From positions 1-33,226 of the forward strand of contig NZ_JMSQ01000012.1 in assembly GCF_000696575.1 (NCBI RefSeq): a stretch of DNA of 33,226 bases, in the 5' to 3' direction. The notes under the pieces are model-generated. The model was not told the origin of the DNA. It saw only the letters and a list, made by a program, of their open reading frames with translations, and did not search any database. Made by a program: the position numbers and the translations under genes. Every line of letters begins with the position of its first letter. Positions within the stretch are counted from its first letter, which is position 1. Source of the DNA: Siccibacter colletis. GTDB lineage: Bacteria; Pseudomonadota; Gammaproteobacteria; Enterobacterales; Enterobacteriaceae. This document shows positions 1 through 9,611 of this stretch, in pieces.

Positions 1-37
1 AAAGCTTATGGCCGCGAGGCGGTAAGCGAACAGAATT

Positions 38-157
38 TGCCTGGCGGCTGTAGCGCGGTGGTCCCACCTGACCCCATGCCGAACTCAGAAGTGAAACGCC
101 GTAGCGCCGATGGTAGTGTGGGGTCTCCCCATGCGAGAGTAGGGAACTGCCAGGCAT
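38..157 (+). rRNA. rrf: 5S ribosomal RNA
   Basis: This is a complete 120-nt 5S rRNA. It starts TGCCTGGCGGC and ends in the complementary GCCAGGCAT, and it carries the usual CCGAACTCAGAAGTGAAA core. It is almost identical to E. coli 5S rRNA as remembered. Bases 1-37 look like the 23S-5S spacer, so the window begins inside an rRNA operon. The mobAB neighbours match the position of rrnA in E. coli. Confidence 0.98.
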
Positions 158-167
158 CAAATTAAAG

Positions 168-195
168 AACCCTCAGCGAAAGCTGAGGGTTTTTT
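168..195 (+). terminator. rRNA operon terminator
   Basis: A perfect stem (CCCTCAGC/GCTGAGGG with flanking A-T pairs) closes a GAAA tetraloop and is followed by a T run. It lies 10 nt after the 5S gene, as expected for the intrinsic terminator of an rRNA operon. Confidence 0.95.
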
Positions 196-287
196 GCTTT
201 TGTATTTCTGAAAACGTCCCGGCAGGTCGTCTGCAAGTACTTTTCAGGCCTGTCACCCAGGCACCGCCGTAACCGGCAATTAAACGA

Positions 288-800
288 TCAGACCTTTTGC
301 TTCTCGAACCATGCCATCACGAAACGTACTACCTCTTCAGGCTGGTTGAGATCGATCACCGGCACGTTAACTTCAAGCGGTACATCGCTGGCAACCGCCA
401 GTACAAATTCATCTATTTCTAACGCTGATTCGCTATAACCAGCTGCCTGGCGAAAAAGCAGGATTTTGGGAATGGGCTCATGCTTGAAACCTTCAACCAG
501 AACAACATCCAGCGTTGATGCGTCCATTCGGTTTACCAGAAAACGCAGATCCAGCACCTGCTCATCAGGAGTTTCAGTCATCAATGCCCATCGTTTTTGG
601 CTGGCGACAAGCGTTTGCGCCGCTCCGGCTTTACGCAGCAGATAACTGTCTTTGCCCGGCGTATCAATGTCCATGTCATGATGCGTGTGTTTAATCAACC
701 CCGGGCGTACTCCACGCTCACATAAAAGCGATATGACCTGCTGCAGGAGCGTCGTTTTTCCGGTGCCGCTCCAGGCGGAAAATGCCAGAAGGGGGATCAT
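288..800 (-). CDS. mobB: Molybdopterin-guanine dinucleotide biosynthesis adaptor MobB
   Basis: MobB is a GTP-binding P-loop protein that assists MobA when GMP is attached to molybdopterin, giving the MGD form of the molybdenum cofactor in the cytoplasm. The 170-residue protein has a Walker A motif (SGTGKTTL, about residues 11-18) right after its first beta strand, and the conserved KHTHHD and LVEGFKHE segments of the family. E. coli MobB is about 175 residues. The ATG used here overlaps the end of mobA by 4 nt, so the two genes are very likely translationally coupled. The family is known to be helpful but not essential for cofactor synthesis. Confidence 0.95.
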   Translation of the reverse strand: MIPLLAFSAWSGTGKTTLLQQVISLLCERGVRPGLIKHTHHDMDIDTPGKDSYLLRKAGAAQTLVASQKRWALMTETPDEQVLDLRFLVNRMDASTLDVVLVEGFKHEPIPKILLFRQAAGYSESALEIDEFVLAVASDVPLEVNVPVIDLNQPEEVVRFVMAWFEKQKV

Positions 801-1375
801 TTTCCCTCCCAGCGATTGAGATCGTCAGGCGTGTTAACGTTGGCGAATGCAGCGGCATTTGCAGGGAAAAGGACGCTATGTCCGCCATTCTGGCGTAAAA
901 ATGCCATTACGCGTCGCTCACCCTGTTCTAAATATACTGATAGCTCCGCCGCCAGAGAATGATGCACTAAAGCGATTGCCGGGTGGTCACGTTCACCATC
1001 GTTAACCCACACCGCAGGCGCTGCGTTACGATCAGCTTCAAGCCGTACCGCCAGGTCGTCGGGAATAAATGGCGTATCACAGGGGCAAAAAAGATACCAC
1101 TCACTGTCAGACGTCTGCATTACTGCCAGCATTCCAGCCAGCGGCCCCTGAAAAACTGTCAGCGCATCGGTAATCACCGGATAACCAGCGGCACGGTACT
1201 GCTCAAGATGGCGATTAGCACTGACAAGAATCGCATCGGTTTGCATCACAAGCCGCCCGGCTACATGCTGCCACAGCGGTTTGCCACGTAACATAATCAG
1301 CCCTTTATCTTCTCCTCCCATGCGGCTCGATTGCCCGCCAGCCAGCACCACGCCAGTGAGATAGGTTTTTGCCAA
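797..1375 (-). CDS. mobA: Molybdenum cofactor guanylyltransferase MobA
   Basis: MobA transfers GMP from GTP to molybdopterin to form the MGD cofactor. The N-terminal nucleotide-binding loop reads [11 protein letters not shown] followed by EDKG, and the CPCDTPF segment carries the metal-binding aspartate. I place the start at a TTG (1375-1373): an AGGAG sequence sits 8 nt upstream, and the resulting 192-residue protein matches the roughly 194 residues of E. coli MobA. An upstream in-frame start at 1429 would add 18 unrelated residues. The gene is first in a mobA-mobB operon and diverges from yihD across a 71-bp gap. Confidence 0.93.
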   Translation of the reverse strand: MAKTYLTGVVLAGGQSSRMGGEDKGLIMLRGKPLWQHVAGRLVMQTDAILVSANRHLEQYRAAGYPVITDALTVFQGPLAGMLAVMQTSDSEWYLFCPCDTPFIPDDLAVRLEADRNAAPAVWVNDGERDHPAIALVHHSLAAELSVYLEQGERRVMAFLRQNGGHSVLFPANAAAFANVNTPDDLNRWEGK

Positions 1376-1446
1376 CGAAATATCTCCTCTTTTATTGTGG
1401 GTATGAGCCTGATAACGTGTCTTTATCACGTCAAAGGAGCACCACT

Positions 1447-1716
1447 ATGAAATGCAAACGCCTGAACGAGGTTATCGAACTGCTTCAGCCCGCCTGGCAA
1501 AAAGAGCCCGATCTGAACCTGATGCAATTCTTACAGAAACTTGCGACAGAGTCAGGTTATACCGGCGAGCTTGCCGATCTCACCGACGACATCCTTATTT
1601 ATCAGCTGAAAATGCGCGACAGCGCCAAAGATGCTGTCATACCGGGCATTCAAAAGGATTATGAAGAGGATTTCAAAACGGCATTGCTGCGCGCGCGTGG
1701 GGTAATTAAAGAGTAA
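1447..1716 (+). CDS. yihD: Conserved small protein YihD (DUF1040)
   Basis: This 89-residue acidic cytoplasmic protein of unknown function is nearly identical to E. coli YihD as remembered (start [12 protein letters not shown], end RARGVIKE). An upstream in-frame start at 1369 exists but lacks family support; AAAGGAG before the 1447 ATG decides the start. There is no signal peptide or membrane segment. The stop codon lies inside a CpxR-like box that probably serves the next gene. Confidence 0.92.
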   Translation: MKCKRLNEVIELLQPAWQKEPDLNLMQFLQKLATESGYTGELADLTDDILIYQLKMRDSAKDAVIPGIQKDYEEDFKTALLRARGVIKE

Positions 1717-1727
1717 AACCTTGTAAG
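1713..1727 (+). promoter_or_regulatory. Candidate CpxR box upstream of srkA-dsbA
   Basis: GTAAA-N5-GTAAG matches the CpxR consensus GTAAA-N5-GTAAA at nine of ten positions. It begins on the last bases of yihD, 66 bp before srkA. Cpx control of the srkA (yihE)-dsbA pair is established in E. coli; that this exact site is used here is inference. Confidence 0.6.
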
Positions 1728-1792
1728 AGAAACGCCCGCTGCTTTCCGGAAATGATATTCTCAGACATTCGCTGTAATTTCCGGAACACGGG

Positions 1793-2779
1793 ATGACTGA
1801 CACTGCTTTTACTTTCCAGACCTTAAACCCGGATACCATTCTCGACGCGCTATTTGAGCAGGGGATCAGAGTGGACTCCGGGCTTACGCCGCTTAACAGT
1901 TTCGAGAACCGCGTTTATCAGTTTCAGGATGAAGACAGACGCCGCTACGTGGTGAAGTTTTATCGTCCTCAGCGCTGGAATGCCGAACAGCTCGCCGAAG
2001 AACATCAGTTTGCTCATGAACTAGAGATCGATGAAATTCCGCTTGCTGCGCCGCTGCGCTTCGCAAACCGGAGCGTACTTACCCATCAGGGCTATTATTT
2101 TGCCGTATTCCCAAGCCTCGGTGGGCGCCAGTATGAAGCCGATAACCTCGATCAGATGGAGTGGGTCGGACGTTATCTGGGCCGGATTCATCAGACCGGT
2201 CGCCGGTCGCGCTTTCAACATCGTCCCGATATTGGTATCAAAGAGTACCTTCTGGAGCCGCGCCAGCTGTTTGAACAGAGCGCTCTCGTTCCCGCTGCCC
2301 TGAAAGATGATTTCCTGAAAACAACCGACGCGCTTATCGATGAAGTTATGGGCCAGTGGCATAGCCGCTTTACCATGCTGCGCCTGCACGGCGACTGTCA
2401 TCCCGGTAATATTCTCTGGCGCGACGGCCCGCTGTTTGTCGATCTGGACGATGCGCGCAACGGCCCGGCAGTACAGGACCTGTGGATGCTGCTTAACGGC
2501 GATAAAGCCGAACAGCGGATGCAGCTTGAAACTATTATCGAAGCCTATGAAGAGTTTTGCCCATTCAATCCTGAGGAGCTTGCTCTGATTGAGCCTTTAC
2601 GCGCGATGCGGTTAGTCTATTATCTGGCGTGGATTATTCGGCGCTGGGACGATCCTGCTTTCCCCAGAAACTTCCCCTGGCTTACCGGAGAAGATTACTG
2701 GCGCCGGCAGACGGCAACTTTTGCTGAGCAAATCAACGTGCTCCGCGAACCACCTTTACAACTAACGCCAATGTATTAA
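1793..2779 (+). CDS. srkA: Stress response kinase SrkA (RdoA, YihE)
   Basis: This is a Ser/Thr protein kinase of the aminoglycoside phosphotransferase-like fold; in E. coli it counteracts MazE-MazF-linked death under stress and belongs to the Cpx regulon. The protein has 328 residues, the E. coli length. Visible motifs are the nucleotide-binding lysine in YVVKFYRP (about residue 55), the catalytic loop LHGDCHPGNILW (about 198-209) and the metal-binding FVDLDDA (about 215-221). It lies 27 bp upstream of dsbA with no terminator between, so the two are probably cotranscribed, and a CpxR-like box precedes it. Confidence 0.95.
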   Translation: MTDTAFTFQTLNPDTILDALFEQGIRVDSGLTPLNSFENRVYQFQDEDRRRYVVKFYRPQRWNAEQLAEEHQFAHELEIDEIPLAAPLRFANRSVLTHQGYYFAVFPSLGGRQYEADNLDQMEWVGRYLGRIHQTGRRSRFQHRPDIGIKEYLLEPRQLFEQSALVPAALKDDFLKTTDALIDEVMGQWHSRFTMLRLHGDCHPGNILWRDGPLFVDLDDARNGPAVQDLWMLLNGDKAEQRMQLETIIEAYEEFCPFNPEELALIEPLRAMRLVYYLAWIIRRWDDPAFPRNFPWLTGEDYWRRQTATFAEQINVLREPPLQLTPMY

Positions 2780-2806
2780 TCACCCATCTTCAGGAGAGAG
2801 TTATTT

Positions 2807-3430
2807 ATGAAAAAGATTTGGCTGGCGCTGGCAGGTATGATTCTGGCATTCAGCGCTTCCGCGGCGCAGATCACGGACGGTAAACAGTACATTACGCTGG
2901 ATAAGCCGGTTAATGGCGAGCCGCAGGTGCTGGAGTTCTTCTCTTTCTACTGCCCGCACTGCTACGAGTTCGAGCAGGTGCTGCACGTATCTGACAGCGT
3001 GAAGAAAAAGCTGCCAGAAGGCACCAAAATGACGAAATACCACGTTGAGTTCCTGGGCCCGCTGGGTAAAGAGCTGACGCAGGCATGGGCAGTCGCGATG
3101 GCGTTGGGTGTGGAAGATAAAATCACCACGCCAATGTTCAATGGCATCCAGAAAACCCAGACCGTGCAGACCGTGGCGGATATCCGCAAAGTGTTCATCG
3201 ATGCTGGCGTGAAGCCGGAAGAGTATGACGCCGCGTGGAACAGCTTTGTGGTGAAATCTCTGGTCGCACAGCAGGAAAAAGCCGCTGCCGACCTGCAGCT
3301 TCAGGGTGTACCGGCGATGTACGTCAACGGGAAATACCAGATTAACCCGCAGGGCATGGACACCAGTAATATGGACGCGTTTATCATGCAGTACGCTGAT
3401 ACCGTTAAACAGCTGGTTGAGAAAAAATAA
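2807..3430 (+). CDS. dsbA: Periplasmic thiol:disulfide oxidoreductase DsbA
   Basis: DsbA introduces disulfide bonds into exported proteins and is reoxidised by DsbB. The 207-residue precursor has a signal peptide (about residues 1-19, ending SASA before AQITDG), the thioredoxin-fold active site C-P-H-C in FYCPHCYEF, and the cis-proline loop GVPAMYVNG. It is one residue shorter than E. coli DsbA. An AGGAGAG ribosome site precedes the ATG. Its substrates probably include the fimbrial chaperone, usher and pilins encoded later in this window, all of which depend on disulfides in related systems. Confidence 0.97.
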   Translation: MKKIWLALAGMILAFSASAAQITDGKQYITLDKPVNGEPQVLEFFSFYCPHCYEFEQVLHVSDSVKKKLPEGTKMTKYHVEFLGPLGKELTQAWAVAMALGVEDKITTPMFNGIQKTQTVQTVADIRKVFIDAGVKPEEYDAAWNSFVVKSLVAQQEKAAADLQLQGVPAMYVNGKYQINPQGMDTSNMDAFIMQYADTVKQLVEKK

Positions 3431-3434
3431 TAAT

Positions 3435-3461
3435 AAAAGCCGGTCAATGACCGGCTTTTTT
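3435..3461 (+). terminator. dsbA terminator, shared with the yihG 3' end
   Basis: An AGCCGGTC/GACCGGCT stem flanked by A and T runs can act on both strands. On the minus strand it includes the last codons and stop of yihG, so the convergent genes share one terminator. Confidence 0.9.
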
Positions 3462-4379
3462 GTATTCCGTTTTTATCTTTTCCAGCTGCATGTCTTTTTC
3501 ATGCCATAACCTGTTCAGCCAGCACTGAAAGTTATGCTTAAAAGACGCATCGTTTTGATAATCGCCCCGCAATGTTTCATCCACCGGAATTAACTGTATG
3601 CGGACCACCACCCGCGTAAGCCTGCCGCACAACATATCGAGAAAGGGTGTGGCATCGTTTTGCGGATAGCAGAGCGTTACGTTTACCAGTTTATCAAATT
3701 GTAACCCCAGCACGCTTAATGCCATGGCAATTCCTGCCGCTTTAGGTGGAAGCAGATGACGCCAGGGGGAGCGCAGCCGTACATGCTTTTCCGGGGTGAA
3801 GCGTGTACCCTCCACGAAATTAACAATCGTGGTGGGACGACTACGGAATTTCTCACATGATCGACGGGCGGTTTCAATATCCTGCGCGCGACGTTCAGGA
3901 TGCGTTGAAAGGTAACTTCTTGAATATGTGCGCATAAAAGGCATATCCAGCGCCCAACAGGCTAGCCCAATAAAAGGGACCCAGGCCAGCTGCTGCTTCA
4001 GGAAATATTTATTCATCGGTAAATGATTGCGGAACAACACGCAAAGCACAACGATATCCGCCCAGCTGTGGTGGTTAGCGGTCAGCAAATACCAGTTATT
4101 TCTGTTTAGCTCATCCAGTCCCTGAACATCCCATTTCAGACGTGGATTAAGATGAAGTAATACCGCCAGCCCTTCACACCAGCAATACATCATGGCATCG
4201 CAGAAGCGGGAAATGCGTTCTGAGACTGGTTTCAACGGAAGCAGTAATTTAACGATACCGGCCAGAATAATGGGCAGGGCGCAGAGCACCGTGACAAGAA
4301 TGGCCAGCATAATACTTACTAGCAGGGTAATCGCAGCGCGAAGTCGTAACATATTCAAATGATCGGATGAAAGGAACAT
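3444..4379 (-). CDS. yihG: Membrane acyltransferase YihG (PlsC-like)
   Basis: This is an inner-membrane 1-acyl-glycerol-3-phosphate acyltransferase-like protein; E. coli YihG contributes to acylation of lysophospholipids. The 311-residue protein has N-terminal hydrophobic segments (about residues 12-45), the HX4D catalytic motif NHHSWAD and the acceptor-binding FVEGTRF block. I choose the ATG at 4379 because it leaves nine residues before a conserved internal Met, as in E. coli YihG; a GTG three codons upstream is possible. The start has no strong ribosome site. The gene converges with dsbA, and its final codons form part of the shared terminator. Confidence 0.9.
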   Translation of the reverse strand: MFLSSDHLNMLRLRAAITLLVSIMLAILVTVLCALPIILAGIVKLLLPLKPVSERISRFCDAMMYCWCEGLAVLLHLNPRLKWDVQGLDELNRNNWYLLTANHHSWADIVVLCVLFRNHLPMNKYFLKQQLAWVPFIGLACWALDMPFMRTYSRSYLSTHPERRAQDIETARRSCEKFRSRPTTIVNFVEGTRFTPEKHVRLRSPWRHLLPPKAAGIAMALSVLGLQFDKLVNVTLCYPQNDATPFLDMLCGRLTRVVVRIQLIPVDETLRGDYQNDASFKHNFQCWLNRLWHEKDMQLEKIKTEYKKAGH

Positions 4380-4770
4380 GGCGTTCACTAAAAATTGGGA
4401 GCGCGGATTTTAACAGAAGATGAAAAACAACGTGGTAGCCGAAGATAACCTTTACGCTGTGATTAACGTTCGCCAAAAAAGTAAGCTTTATTCTGAATAT
4501 AATTTATATCCACAAAAATAATGGCGCGATATGAAACCATTAGCAAAGTCATTTATCGCATAAGCTACTGATTTAAAAATGGAATTTTATTATTTCTTCC
4601 GATAATAACGCTGTATTATTAAAGGCTTATGATTTTGTGCACAAAGTTATCCACAGGGTTGTTCTGCGAGGCGGCACCCTGAACGGCAATTCTTTGGGCG
4701 TAAAAGTTCATGTTTGACTACGGTCTATGGCATCCTTTAGGCCATATATTGATAAACAGGCATGGACACT
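4380..4770. other. yihG-polA divergent intergenic region
   Basis: This 391-bp AT-rich gap separates two divergent genes and should hold both promoters. I see no gene in it. The recognisable element is the pair of DnaA-box-like sequences at 4636-4655. I could not assign a convincing -35/-10 pair for either gene. Confidence 0.6.
4636..4655. promoter_or_regulatory. Paired DnaA boxes upstream of polA
   Basis: TTATCCACA at 4647-4655 is a perfect match to the strongest class of DnaA box. TGTGCACAA at 4636-4644 is an oppositely oriented box with one mismatch, 2 bp away. They lie about 115 bp before the polA start. DnaA has been reported to stimulate polA expression in E. coli; use of these sites here is inferred. 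Confidence 0.55.
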
Positions 4771-7557
4771 ATGGTTCAGATCCCACAAAACCCCCTTATC
4801 CTCGTTGATGGTTCCTCTTATCTTTACCGGGCCTACCACGCCTTTCCGCCGCTGACTAACAGCACCGGCGAGCCGACAGGGGCAATGTACGGTGTGCTGA
4901 ACATGCTGCGCAGCCTGATCATGCAGTACCAGCCGACTCATGCGGCGGTCGTGTTTGATGCCAAGGGTAAAACCTTCCGCGACGAGCTGTTTGAACACTA
5001 CAAATCTCACCGTCCCCCGATGCCGGACGACCTGCGCGCGCAGATCGAACCGCTGCATGAGATGGTCAAAGCCATGGGCCTGCCGCTGCTGGCGGTATCC
5101 GGCGTCGAGGCCGATGACGTCATCGGTACGCTGGCGCGTGAAGCGGAAAAAGCAGGGCGTCCGGTGCTCATCAGTACCGGCGATAAAGATATGGCGCAGC
5201 TGGTTACGCCAGGTATCACCCTCATTAATACCATGACTAATACCATTCTCGGCCCGGAAGAGGTGGTAGCGAAATATGGCGTACCGCCTGAGCTGATCAT
5301 CGACTTCCTTGCCCTGATGGGTGACTCCTCAGATAACATCCCTGGCGTGCCGGGCGTGGGCGAGAAAACGGCCCAGGCGCTGCTGCAGGGTCTTGGCGGC
5401 CTGGATACCCTCTACGGCGAACCCGAGAAGATCGCGACCCTCAGCTTCCGCGGTGCCAAAACGATGGCGACCAAACTGGCCGACAATAAAGACGTGGCGT
5501 ATCTCTCGTATCAGCTCGCGACCATCAAAACCGATGTTGAACTGGAGCTGAGCGCCGAGCAGCTGGAAGTGCAGCAGCCGGCGGCCGGGGCGCTGATGGA
5601 GATGTTCAGGCGCTACGAGTTCAAACGCTGGACTGCTGACGTTGAAGCGGGCAAGTGGCTGCAGGCAAAAGGCGCTAAACCCGCCGCGAAGCCACAAGAG
5701 ACCATCGTGATTGATGAAGAGCCGGACGAACCGGCCGTGGCGCTCTCCCAGGAAAACTATGTCACCATTCTGGATGAAGAGACGCTGCAGGCCTGGATTG
5801 CGCGCCTGAAAAAAGCGCCGCTGTTCGCTTTCGATACGGAAACCGACAGTCTGGATAATCACTCCGCTAATCTGGTGGGCGTTTCCTTTGCTATCGAACC
5901 GGGTGATGCGGCGTACCTGCCGGTCGCTCATGACTACCTGGACGCGCCGGATCATGTTTCCCGCGAGCGCGCCCTTGAGCTGTTGAAGCCGCTGCTTGAA
6001 GATGAAAATGCACTTAAGGTCGGCCAGAATCTGAAATACGACCGCGGCGTGTTGCAGAACTACGGTATCGAACTGCGCGGTATCGCCTTCGACACCATGC
6101 TGGAGTCGTACATTCTTAACAGCGTCTCCGGGCGCCACGATATGGACTCCATGGCGGAGCGCCTGCTGAAGCACAAAACCATCACCTTTGAAGAGATTGC
6201 CGGCAAGGGCAAAAACCAGCTGACGTTTAACCAGATTGCCCTTGAGCAGGCCGGGCCTTATGCCGCCGAAGACGCGGACGTCACGCTGCAGCTGCACCTT
6301 AAAATGTGGCCGAAGCTGCAAAAAGAGGCGGGTCCACGCGCGGTATTTGAAAAAATCGAAATGCCGCTGGTGCCGGTGCTGTCACGCATCGAGCGCAACG
6401 GCGTTAAAATCGACCCGGCGGTGCTGCATAAGCACTCTGAAGAGATCACGCTGCGTCTGGCCGAGCTTGAGCAGAAGGCGCATGAGATTGCCGGCGAACC
6501 GTTCAACCTCTCCTCGACCAAGCAGCTGCAAACCATTCTGTTTGAAAAGCAGGGCATCAAGCCGCTGAAGAAAACGCCGGGTGGCGCGCCGTCCACTTCT
6601 GAAGAGGTGCTTGAGGAGCTGGCGCTGGACTATCCGCTGCCGAAAGTCATCCTGCAATATCGCGGGCTGGCGAAGCTGAAATCGACCTATACCGATAAGC
6701 TTCCGCTGATGATTAACCCGAAAACCGGCCGGGTACACACCTCTTATCACCAGGCGGTCACGGCGACCGGGCGTCTGTCGTCCACCGATCCGAACCTGCA
6801 GAACATTCCGGTGCGTAACGACGAAGGACGACGCATTCGTCAGGCGTTTATTGCGCCGCAGGATTACGTCATCGTTTCAGCGGACTACTCGCAAATTGAG
6901 CTGCGCATTATGGCGCATCTGTCGCGCGATAAAGGCCTGCTGGATGCCTTCTCGCAGGGGCTGGATATTCACCGCGCCACCGCAGCGGAAGTGTTCGGCA
7001 TGTCGCTTGAACAGGTCACCGGCGAACAGCGTCGCAGCGCCAAAGCCATTAACTTCGGTCTGATCTACGGCATGAGCGCTTTTGGGTTGTCGCGCCAGTT
7101 GAATATCTCCCGTAAAGAGTCGCAGAAGTATATGGATCTCTACTTTGAGCGCTACCCGGGCGTGCTGGAGTACATGGAGCGCACCCGTAAACAGGCGAAA
7201 GAGCAGGGTTATGTTGAAACGCTGGACGGGCGTCGTCTCTACCTGCCGGATATTAACTCCAGCAACGCGGCGCGCCGCGCCGGTGCGGAACGTGCGGCAA
7301 TCAACGCCCCGATGCAGGGGACGGCGGCGGATATTATCAAGCGCGCTATGATCGACGTTGATAAGTGGCTGGAGAGCGAAAAGCCGCGCGTGCAGCTTAT
7401 TATGCAAGTACACGATGAACTGGTGTTCGAAGTGCATAAAGACGACGTAGAAACAGTATCCAGAAAGATTCATGAACTGATGGAAAACACCATGAAGCTG
7501 GACGTGCCGTTGCTGGTGGAAGTAGGCAGCGGTGAAAACTGGGATCGGGCGCACTAA
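4771..7557 (+). CDS. polA: DNA polymerase I
   Basis: Pol I removes RNA primers and fills gaps in lagging-strand synthesis and excision repair. The 928-residue protein has three domains: 5'-3' exonuclease (about 1-290), 3'-5' proofreading exonuclease (about 325-517, with the DTET metal-binding motif) and polymerase (about 520-928). The polymerase shows the ADYSQIELR motif A, the O helix ([14 protein letters not shown]) and the VHDELVFEV motif C. I choose the second of two ATGs (4771 rather than 4762): it gives exactly the E. coli length and better spacing from the CAGG ribosome site. The gene is followed by spf, as in E. coli. Confidence 0.98.
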   Translation: MVQIPQNPLILVDGSSYLYRAYHAFPPLTNSTGEPTGAMYGVLNMLRSLIMQYQPTHAAVVFDAKGKTFRDELFEHYKSHRPPMPDDLRAQIEPLHEMVKAMGLPLLAVSGVEADDVIGTLAREAEKAGRPVLISTGDKDMAQLVTPGITLINTMTNTILGPEEVVAKYGVPPELIIDFLALMGDSSDNIPGVPGVGEKTAQALLQGLGGLDTLYGEPEKIATLSFRGAKTMATKLADNKDVAYLSYQLATIKTDVELELSAEQLEVQQPAAGALMEMFRRYEFKRWTADVEAGKWLQAKGAKPAAKPQETIVIDEEPDEPAVALSQENYVTILDEETLQAWIARLKKAPLFAFDTETDSLDNHSANLVGVSFAIEPGDAAYLPVAHDYLDAPDHVSRERALELLKPLLEDENALKVGQNLKYDRGVLQNYGIELRGIAFDTMLESYILNSVSGRHDMDSMAERLLKHKTITFEEIAGKGKNQLTFNQIALEQAGPYAAEDADVTLQLHLKMWPKLQKEAGPRAVFEKIEMPLVPVLSRIERNGVKIDPAVLHKHSEEITLRLAELEQKAHEIAGEPFNLSSTKQLQTILFEKQGIKPLKKTPGGAPSTSEEVLEELALDYPLPKVILQYRGLAKLKSTYTDKLPLMINPKTGRVHTSYHQAVTATGRLSSTDPNLQNIPVRNDEGRRIRQAFIAPQDYVIVSADYSQIELRIMAHLSRDKGLLDAFSQGLDIHRATAAEVFGMSLEQVTGEQRRSAKAINFGLIYGMSAFGLSRQLNISRKESQKYMDLYFERYPGVLEYMERTRKQAKEQGYVETLDGRRLYLPDINSSNAARRAGAERAAINAPMQGTAADIIKRAMIDVDKWLESEKPRVQLIMQVHDELVFEVHKDDVETVSRKIHELMENTMKLDVPLLVEVGSGENWDRAH

Positions 7558-7670
7558 GGGTGCGTCTTACCCTGTCGCTATTCTGTAACTTAGCAACATA
7601 ACTAATAGCTTTTTGTGATAATCATTAGAAATTGCTATGTAAAGAGTGAAAAAAAACTACAAAAAGTGCT

Positions 7671-7698
7671 TTGTGTGACCCAGAAAAAGCGGTAGAGT
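7671..7698 (+). promoter_or_regulatory. Spot 42 promoter with CRP half-site
   Basis: TTGTGT (7671-7676) and TAGAGT (7693-7698) are 16 bp apart and end 7 nt before the Spot 42 start. A TGTGA half-site (7674-7678) overlaps the -35, consistent with the known repression of spf by CRP-cAMP in E. coli. The hexamer assignment is by eye. Confidence 0.55.
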
Positions 7699-7705
7699 TA
7701 TTCGC

Positions 7706-7814
7706 GTAGGGTACAGAGGTAAGATGTTCTATCTTTCAGACCTTTTACTTCACGTAATCGGATTTGGCTGAATATTTTAGCCGCCCCAGTCAGTACTGAC
7801 TGGGGCGTTTTTTA
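7706..7814 (+). ncRNA. spf: Spot 42 small RNA
   Basis: This 109-nt Hfq-dependent RNA represses genes for non-preferred carbon use and central metabolism. The sequence matches remembered E. coli Spot 42 over its full length with a single change, an A to C in the terminator loop (CAGTACTGACTG). The unstructured 5' regions that pair with targets are unchanged, and the 3' end is the CCCCAGTCA/TGACTGGGG terminator hairpin with a T run. It lies between polA and engB, the conserved locus. Confidence 0.97.
7724..7771 (+). CDS. spfP: Spot 42-encoded small protein SpfP
   Basis: An intact 15-codon ORF, MFYLSDLLLHVIGFG, lies inside Spot 42 and is preceded by AGAGGT at suitable spacing. In E. coli the Spot 42 RNA has been reported to be dual-function, with this small protein acting on CRP-dependent regulation. 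The ORF being intact here is seen directly; translation is inferred. Confidence 0.7.
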   Translation: MFYLSDLLLHVIGFG

Positions 7815-7865
7815 TTGGGCGTAGCCCGGTAAAATGACGCGAGGAGCCTGTCCACGCGTCTTCGC

Positions 7866-8501
7866 TTATTCGCCGGAATCAGTGTCTTCAGTCACCGGCG
7901 GCAGATCGTTAAACCAGCTATCCAGTTTAGCCCGCAGCTTATCCACGCCCTGTTTTTTCAGTGACGAAAATGCTTCAACCTGCACGTCTCCCTGGAAGGC
8001 AAGTACCGCTTCGCGCACCATGTTCAGCTGCGCTTTGCGCGCCCCGCTGGCAAGCTTATCGGCTTTGGTCAGCAGAACCAGCACCGCAATTTCACTGGCT
8101 ACCGCCCACTCAATCATCTGCTGATCGAGATCTTTCAGCGGATGACGAATATCCATCAATACCACCAGGCCTTGCAGACATTGCCGTTTTTCCAGGTATT
8201 CACCCAGCGCGCGCTGCCATTTGATTTTCATCTCTTCCGGCACCTGGGCGAAGCCGTAGCCCGGAAGATCGACCAGACGCTTACCGTCAGCCACTTCAAA
8301 CAGGTTGATAAGCTGGGTGCGTCCCGGCGTTTTACTGGTACGCGCCAGGCCTTTTTGATTGGTCAGGGTATTCAGGGCGCTTGATTTGCCGGCGTTGGAG
8401 CGCCCGGCGAAGGCCACTTCAATACCGGTATCGGAGGGAAGGTGGCGAATGTCCGGCGCACTGGTGACAAAGTGCGTCTGTTGGTAATTCCAGGTAGTCA
8501 A
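7866..8501 (-). CDS. engB: Ribosome biogenesis GTPase EngB (YihA/YsxC)
   Basis: EngB is an essential GTPase needed for assembly of the large ribosomal subunit. The 211-residue protein has the G1 loop GRSNAGKSS, the G2 region TPGRTQ, G3 DLPGYG and G4 TKADK, in a TrmE-Era-EngA-EngB type G domain. I place the start at a TTG (8501-8499), which gives [11 protein letters not shown], the counterpart of the E. coli N-terminus; a GGAGAG ribosome site lies 7 nt upstream. A much longer in-frame extension to 8648 is unsupported. It converges with spf and diverges from csrC. Confidence 0.95.
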   Translation of the reverse strand: MTTWNYQQTHFVTSAPDIRHLPSDTGIEVAFAGRSNAGKSSALNTLTNQKGLARTSKTPGRTQLINLFEVADGKRLVDLPGYGFAQVPEEMKIKWQRALGEYLEKRQCLQGLVVLMDIRHPLKDLDQQMIEWAVASEIAVLVLLTKADKLASGARKAQLNMVREAVLAFQGDVQVEAFSSLKKQGVDKLRAKLDSWFNDLPPVTEDTDSGE

Positions 8502-8775
8502 AACGGTTCTCTCCGTCTGGGGATAAGCATTCCGGCGATTATACCTGAAGCCACAGAAAAGACCGTGGCTGATTGCAGGCGCGGTTCCGTCATTCCCCCG
8601 CTTTGCTGTGAGACATTGCCCCGTTGTTAGCGGCGATATTTGAGACAAATCTCATGTCTGGTTATGAATTTTTTATCTAAATAACATCCGTTTAGCGATA
8701 AAGAACTGTCCTAATTTGCCGTAAAAACCCAGCGGCAGGGTTGTTAGTTTCGTCAGTAACGGTAAAGTTGTTCTC
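8502..8775. other. engB-csrC divergent regulatory region
   Basis: I see no gene here. A short palindrome TGAGACAAATCTCA lies at 8641-8654, and TTGTTA (8741-8746) with TAAAGT (8763-8768) forms a plausible csrC promoter 7 nt before its start. In E. coli the BarA/UvrY system activates csrC from upstream sites; whether the palindrome is such a site is a guess. Confidence 0.4.
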
Positions 8776-9020
8776 ACAGAGCGGGGATGCTCATAAAGGA
8801 CAGGTTCAGGACGAGCAGGCAGGAAACGTCACGGAGACGAAGCGCGGAAAAGCCAGGATGGCAAACGTCGGAGACGTCAGCAAACGGAAAAGGAACCTGA
8901 CAGGGAACGTTGGCAGCATACGGAAAGACAAGGTTTGTCGACAGCACACAAGGATGAACGCGCCCTTCGCGGGTGCAAGGTCAGTAAAAAAGGCGACAGT
9001 TTATTCTGTCGCCTTTTTTC
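8776..9020 (+). ncRNA. csrC: CsrC small RNA, antagonist of CsrA
   Basis: CsrC sequesters the translational regulator CsrA through many GGA motifs displayed in hairpin loops. I count about thirteen GGA motifs in 245 nt, for example in AGGAC, CAGGAAAC, CGGAGACG and AAGGATGA. The 3' end is a strong terminator (AAAAAAGGCGACAG/CTGTCGCCTTTTTT, 8986-9019), essentially the E. coli CsrC terminator. The body has diverged considerably from E. coli, but the location between engB and yihI is conserved. The 5' end is estimated from similarity to E. coli CsrC and from the promoter. A nominal ORF covering this RNA is not credible. Confidence 0.93.
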
Positions 9021-9087
9021 TTTTCTTGCTTTCTGCTAGATTCCGCCGCAATTCTATACTTTATAAAACAGCCGAAGACGACCTTCT

Positions 9088-9600
9088 ATGAAACAACCAT
9101 CCCCAGCGCGTGGCAAAGCCCCGGCGAAAGCGCGTCGTAAAACACGCGAAGAAATCAATCAGGAAGCGCGTGACCGTAAGCGTGAGAAGAAGCATCGTGG
9201 CCATGCCGCCGGTAGTCGTGCTGCAGGCGGTACCGAGCAGCAGAAGAAAGGCGGTCGCGGCGCGCAGGGTCAGGATCCCCGTATCGGCAGCAAGAAACCC
9301 ATTCAACTGGGCGTGACCGAGGCGCCTGTCAAAAAGCAGCAGCAACCGAAGAGTGAGAAAAAAATGTTATCACCGCAGGCTGAACTGGAAATGCTGGAAA
9401 ATGACGACCGTCTGGATGGGCTGCTTGAGCGCCTGGAAGAGGGTGAAACCCTGAGCGCGGAAGAGCAAACCTGGGTTGATGAGAAGCTGGACCGTATCGA
9501 TGCCCTGATGCAGCAGCTGGGTCTGTCGTATGACGATGACGAAGAAGAGCCAGAAGAGCGCGAAGACGATCTGATGCGCCTGCTGAAAGGCGGAAACTAA
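9088..9600 (+). CDS. yihI: Der GTPase-activating protein YihI
   Basis: YihI stimulates GTP hydrolysis by the ribosome assembly GTPase Der (EngA) and so tunes 50S biogenesis. The 170-residue protein (169 in E. coli) has a very basic, low-complexity N-terminal half ([18 protein letters not shown] region, about residues 12-30) and an acidic C-terminal half ending in a D/E-rich stretch ([14 protein letters not shown]). There is no membrane segment. It is probably cotranscribed with the small ORF and hemN that follow. Confidence 0.93.
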   Translation: MKQPSPARGKAPAKARRKTREEINQEARDRKREKKHRGHAAGSRAAGGTEQQKKGGRGAQGQDPRIGSKKPIQLGVTEAPVKKQQQPKSEKKMLSPQAELEMLENDDRLDGLLERLEEGETLSAEEQTWVDEKLDRIDALMQQLGLSYDDDEEEPEEREDDLMRLLKGGN

Positions 9601-9611
9601 CGGTTTCCCCT

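Noticed and set aside
5329-6321. A 330-codon antisense ORF inside polA
   Set aside because: It is an antisense shadow of a GC-rich conserved coding sequence with no independent gene features.
8741-9091. A 116-codon ORF on the plus strand
   Set aside because: It covers CsrC RNA and its terminator; the GGA-rich repeats explain the sequence and the protein has no sensible composition or ribosome site.
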